Shown: in pieces, positions 5,988-6,832 of the stretch
Position numbering within the stretch: the stretch's first letter is position 1
Layout of the letters: the number at the start of each line of letters is the position of its first letter
Assembly: GCA_036003885.1 (NCBI GenBank)
Contig: DASYSA010000532.1
Coordinates: 1-6,832, forward strand
Length of the DNA stretch: 6,832 nucleotides
Origin: DASYSA01 sp036003885
GTDB taxonomy: Bacteria > Acidobacteriota > Blastocatellia > UBA7656
Direction of reading: 5' to 3'
Notes under the pieces: generated by a model
The model's input: the letters and a program-made list of their open reading frames with translations, nothing else
Database searches by the model: none
What the model was told of the DNA's origin: nothing
Translations under genes and position numbers: made by a program

Positions 5988-6749
5988 ATGAAAACTCGCA
6001 GAACATCAACGAAACTGATTGTATCGTCCGCGGCGGTGCTTCTCCTAGGCACCACCATCGCGGGCGTTACCCAGCGTCAGGATTCACCCATTACTCGGGT
6101 GCCGATCTGTGTGAAGGAGAACGGCCAGTTGCGAATGCTGACCGGCAACAACACAGCGTGCGAGCCATCAGAGCGGCAAATGGAGTGGGTGGTCGGCGGA
6201 GAAGTGACAGAGATTCAGCTTGGCGACGGGCTGGTTGGTGGCCGGGAGGATGGAGCGGTTCGGCTCGCGCTCGACCCCTCGATCATTGCAGGCTGCACCG
6301 GCTGCCGAGGGGGCAGGGTGTTCGCCGGCTTTAATGACGGGCCGAGCATGTTTCCCCATAACCTTTTATTCGAGACAATCGCCGAGCTCAACCTGCCTGC
6401 CGGCGACTACGTCATCTTCGCCAAGCTGACCCTCGAAGCGTTGAAGGAACCGGTCGCCAACATCAAGGCGCACGTGACGTGCCGGCTCTCGGCGGGCTCC
6501 GATTTTGATGAAGCTGCAGTTGTGCTGGAACAGGATCACACCGAAGGTTTTTCTTCGGACGGCAGTAACGTGATGGGGCTGAACCTTCAGGTCGTCCACA
6601 GCTTCAGCGCGTCGGGCAGCGTAGTGCTGAAGGGGAAGTTCGAGTTGCCGCCGAGCTTAGGGGTCGACCCGCCGGTGCGGCTCCGTAATCTCAAGATCAT
6701 GGCTATCGAGGCTTCCGACATCTCCAATGTCTTCCTCGGCGCCAACTGA
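5988..6749 (+). CDS. Exported protein with stalk-like N-terminus and beta-rich C-terminal domain
   Basis: This 253-residue protein has an N-terminal signal peptide (basic MKTRRTSTK, hydrophobic core about 9-26). Residues 38-67 show a pattern I know from many secreted bacterial hypotheticals: a Cys (C41), NGQLRM, a second Cys (C58), then E and W (E62, W67). Residues 72-96 (VTEIQLGDGLVGG, then DGAVRLALD) resemble the I-x-x-G-x-GL-x-GG-x-x-G-x-V-x-L stalk repeat of trimeric surface fibres. A GCTGC (102-106) follows. From about 128 the protein is beta-rich (LNLPAGDYVIFAKLTL; C165-RLSAGSDFDEAAVVL; LQVVHSFSASGSVVLKGKF; LKIMAIEASDIS), consistent with a jelly-roll-like head, though the fold is inferred. 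The function is not recognised. GAAAGGAG at 5973-5980 sits seven bases before the ATG and fixes the start. The gene is complete and follows the PD40 ghost by 92 bp. Confidence 0.83.
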   Translation: MKTRRTSTKLIVSSAAVLLLGTTIAGVTQRQDSPITRVPICVKENGQLRMLTGNNTACEPSERQMEWVVGGEVTEIQLGDGLVGGREDGAVRLALDPSIIAGCTGCRGGRVFAGFNDGPSMFPHNLLFETIAELNLPAGDYVIFAKLTLEALKEPVANIKAHVTCRLSAGSDFDEAAVVLEQDHTEGFSSDGSNVMGLNLQVVHSFSASGSVVLKGKFELPPSLGVDPPVRLRNLKIMAIEASDISNVFLGAN

Positions 6750-6788
6750 GGGATCAAAATCCCGAGAGACCTCGGGACCTTCCCAAGG
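6750..6788 (+). terminator. Hairpin cluster after the last gene
   Basis: Directly after the stop, GGGAT (6750-6754) can pair with ATCCC (6759-6763). Overlapping it, TCCCGAG (6760-6766) pairs perfectly with CTCGGGA (6771-6777) across a four-base loop. A weak CCTT/AAGG stem (6778-6788) follows. The first two stems share bases 6760-6763, so they exclude each other. No T-tract follows, so this is not a canonical intrinsic terminator. It could slow polymerase or protect the transcript's 3' end. The remaining 44 bases to the window edge show no gene. Confidence 0.35.
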
Positions 6789-6832
6789 CGAAGACTACAC
6801 GGAGCAACGCTTCAGAAGTGTTTCTTGAATAG

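Overview
The window looks like a chromosomal segment from an acidobacterium-like soil bacterium, probably of the Blastocatellia type. This is inferred from protein style, not from a search. It carries a membrane-bound winged-helix/TPR regulator of the CadC type, a short Cys-containing helix-turn-helix protein, and several exported beta-propeller or lectin-like proteins. DNA is moderately GC-rich, start sites have good Shine-Dalgarno sequences, and no tRNA, rRNA, CRISPR array, phage gene or intact transposase is visible.

Layout. The left third is on the minus strand: a one-component membrane regulator (535-2445) followed, 57 bp later, by a small three-helix DUF2834-type membrane protein (142-477). 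From a shared 288-bp divergent region the plus strand starts: a small DNA-binding protein (2734-3045) whose stop overlaps the start of an exported five-bladed PD40 propeller protein (3042-4190, ATGA junction). Next come an SLH-domain plus seven-bladed propeller protein (4503-5762) and an exported protein with a stalk-like N-terminus and a beta-rich C-terminal domain (5988-6749). The right side is therefore a run of three exported proteins, with a cytoplasmic and a membrane-anchored regulator at its left edge.

The two intergenic gaps hold most of the unexpected content. Between the propeller genes, on the minus strand, lies what looks like the 3' end of a group II intron (domains V and VI with a bulged branch-point A, ending at 4249). 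It is joined to a piece that resembles intron sequence normally found upstream of the reverse transcriptase, so the mobile part has been deleted. Between 5762 and 5988 lies a short C-terminal ghost of a second PD40 propeller gene, recognisably a diverged paralogue of the intact gene at 3042-4190. The locus thus appears to have been reshaped by duplication, gene loss and intron decay.

Upstream of the membrane regulator, two exact 10-bp direct repeats with an 11-bp period match the geometry of OmpR/PhoB-type operators and suggest autoregulation, possibly also control of the divergent propeller operon. No established system is recognised. The working hypothesis is a regulated cassette of cell-surface or secreted propeller proteins of unknown function.
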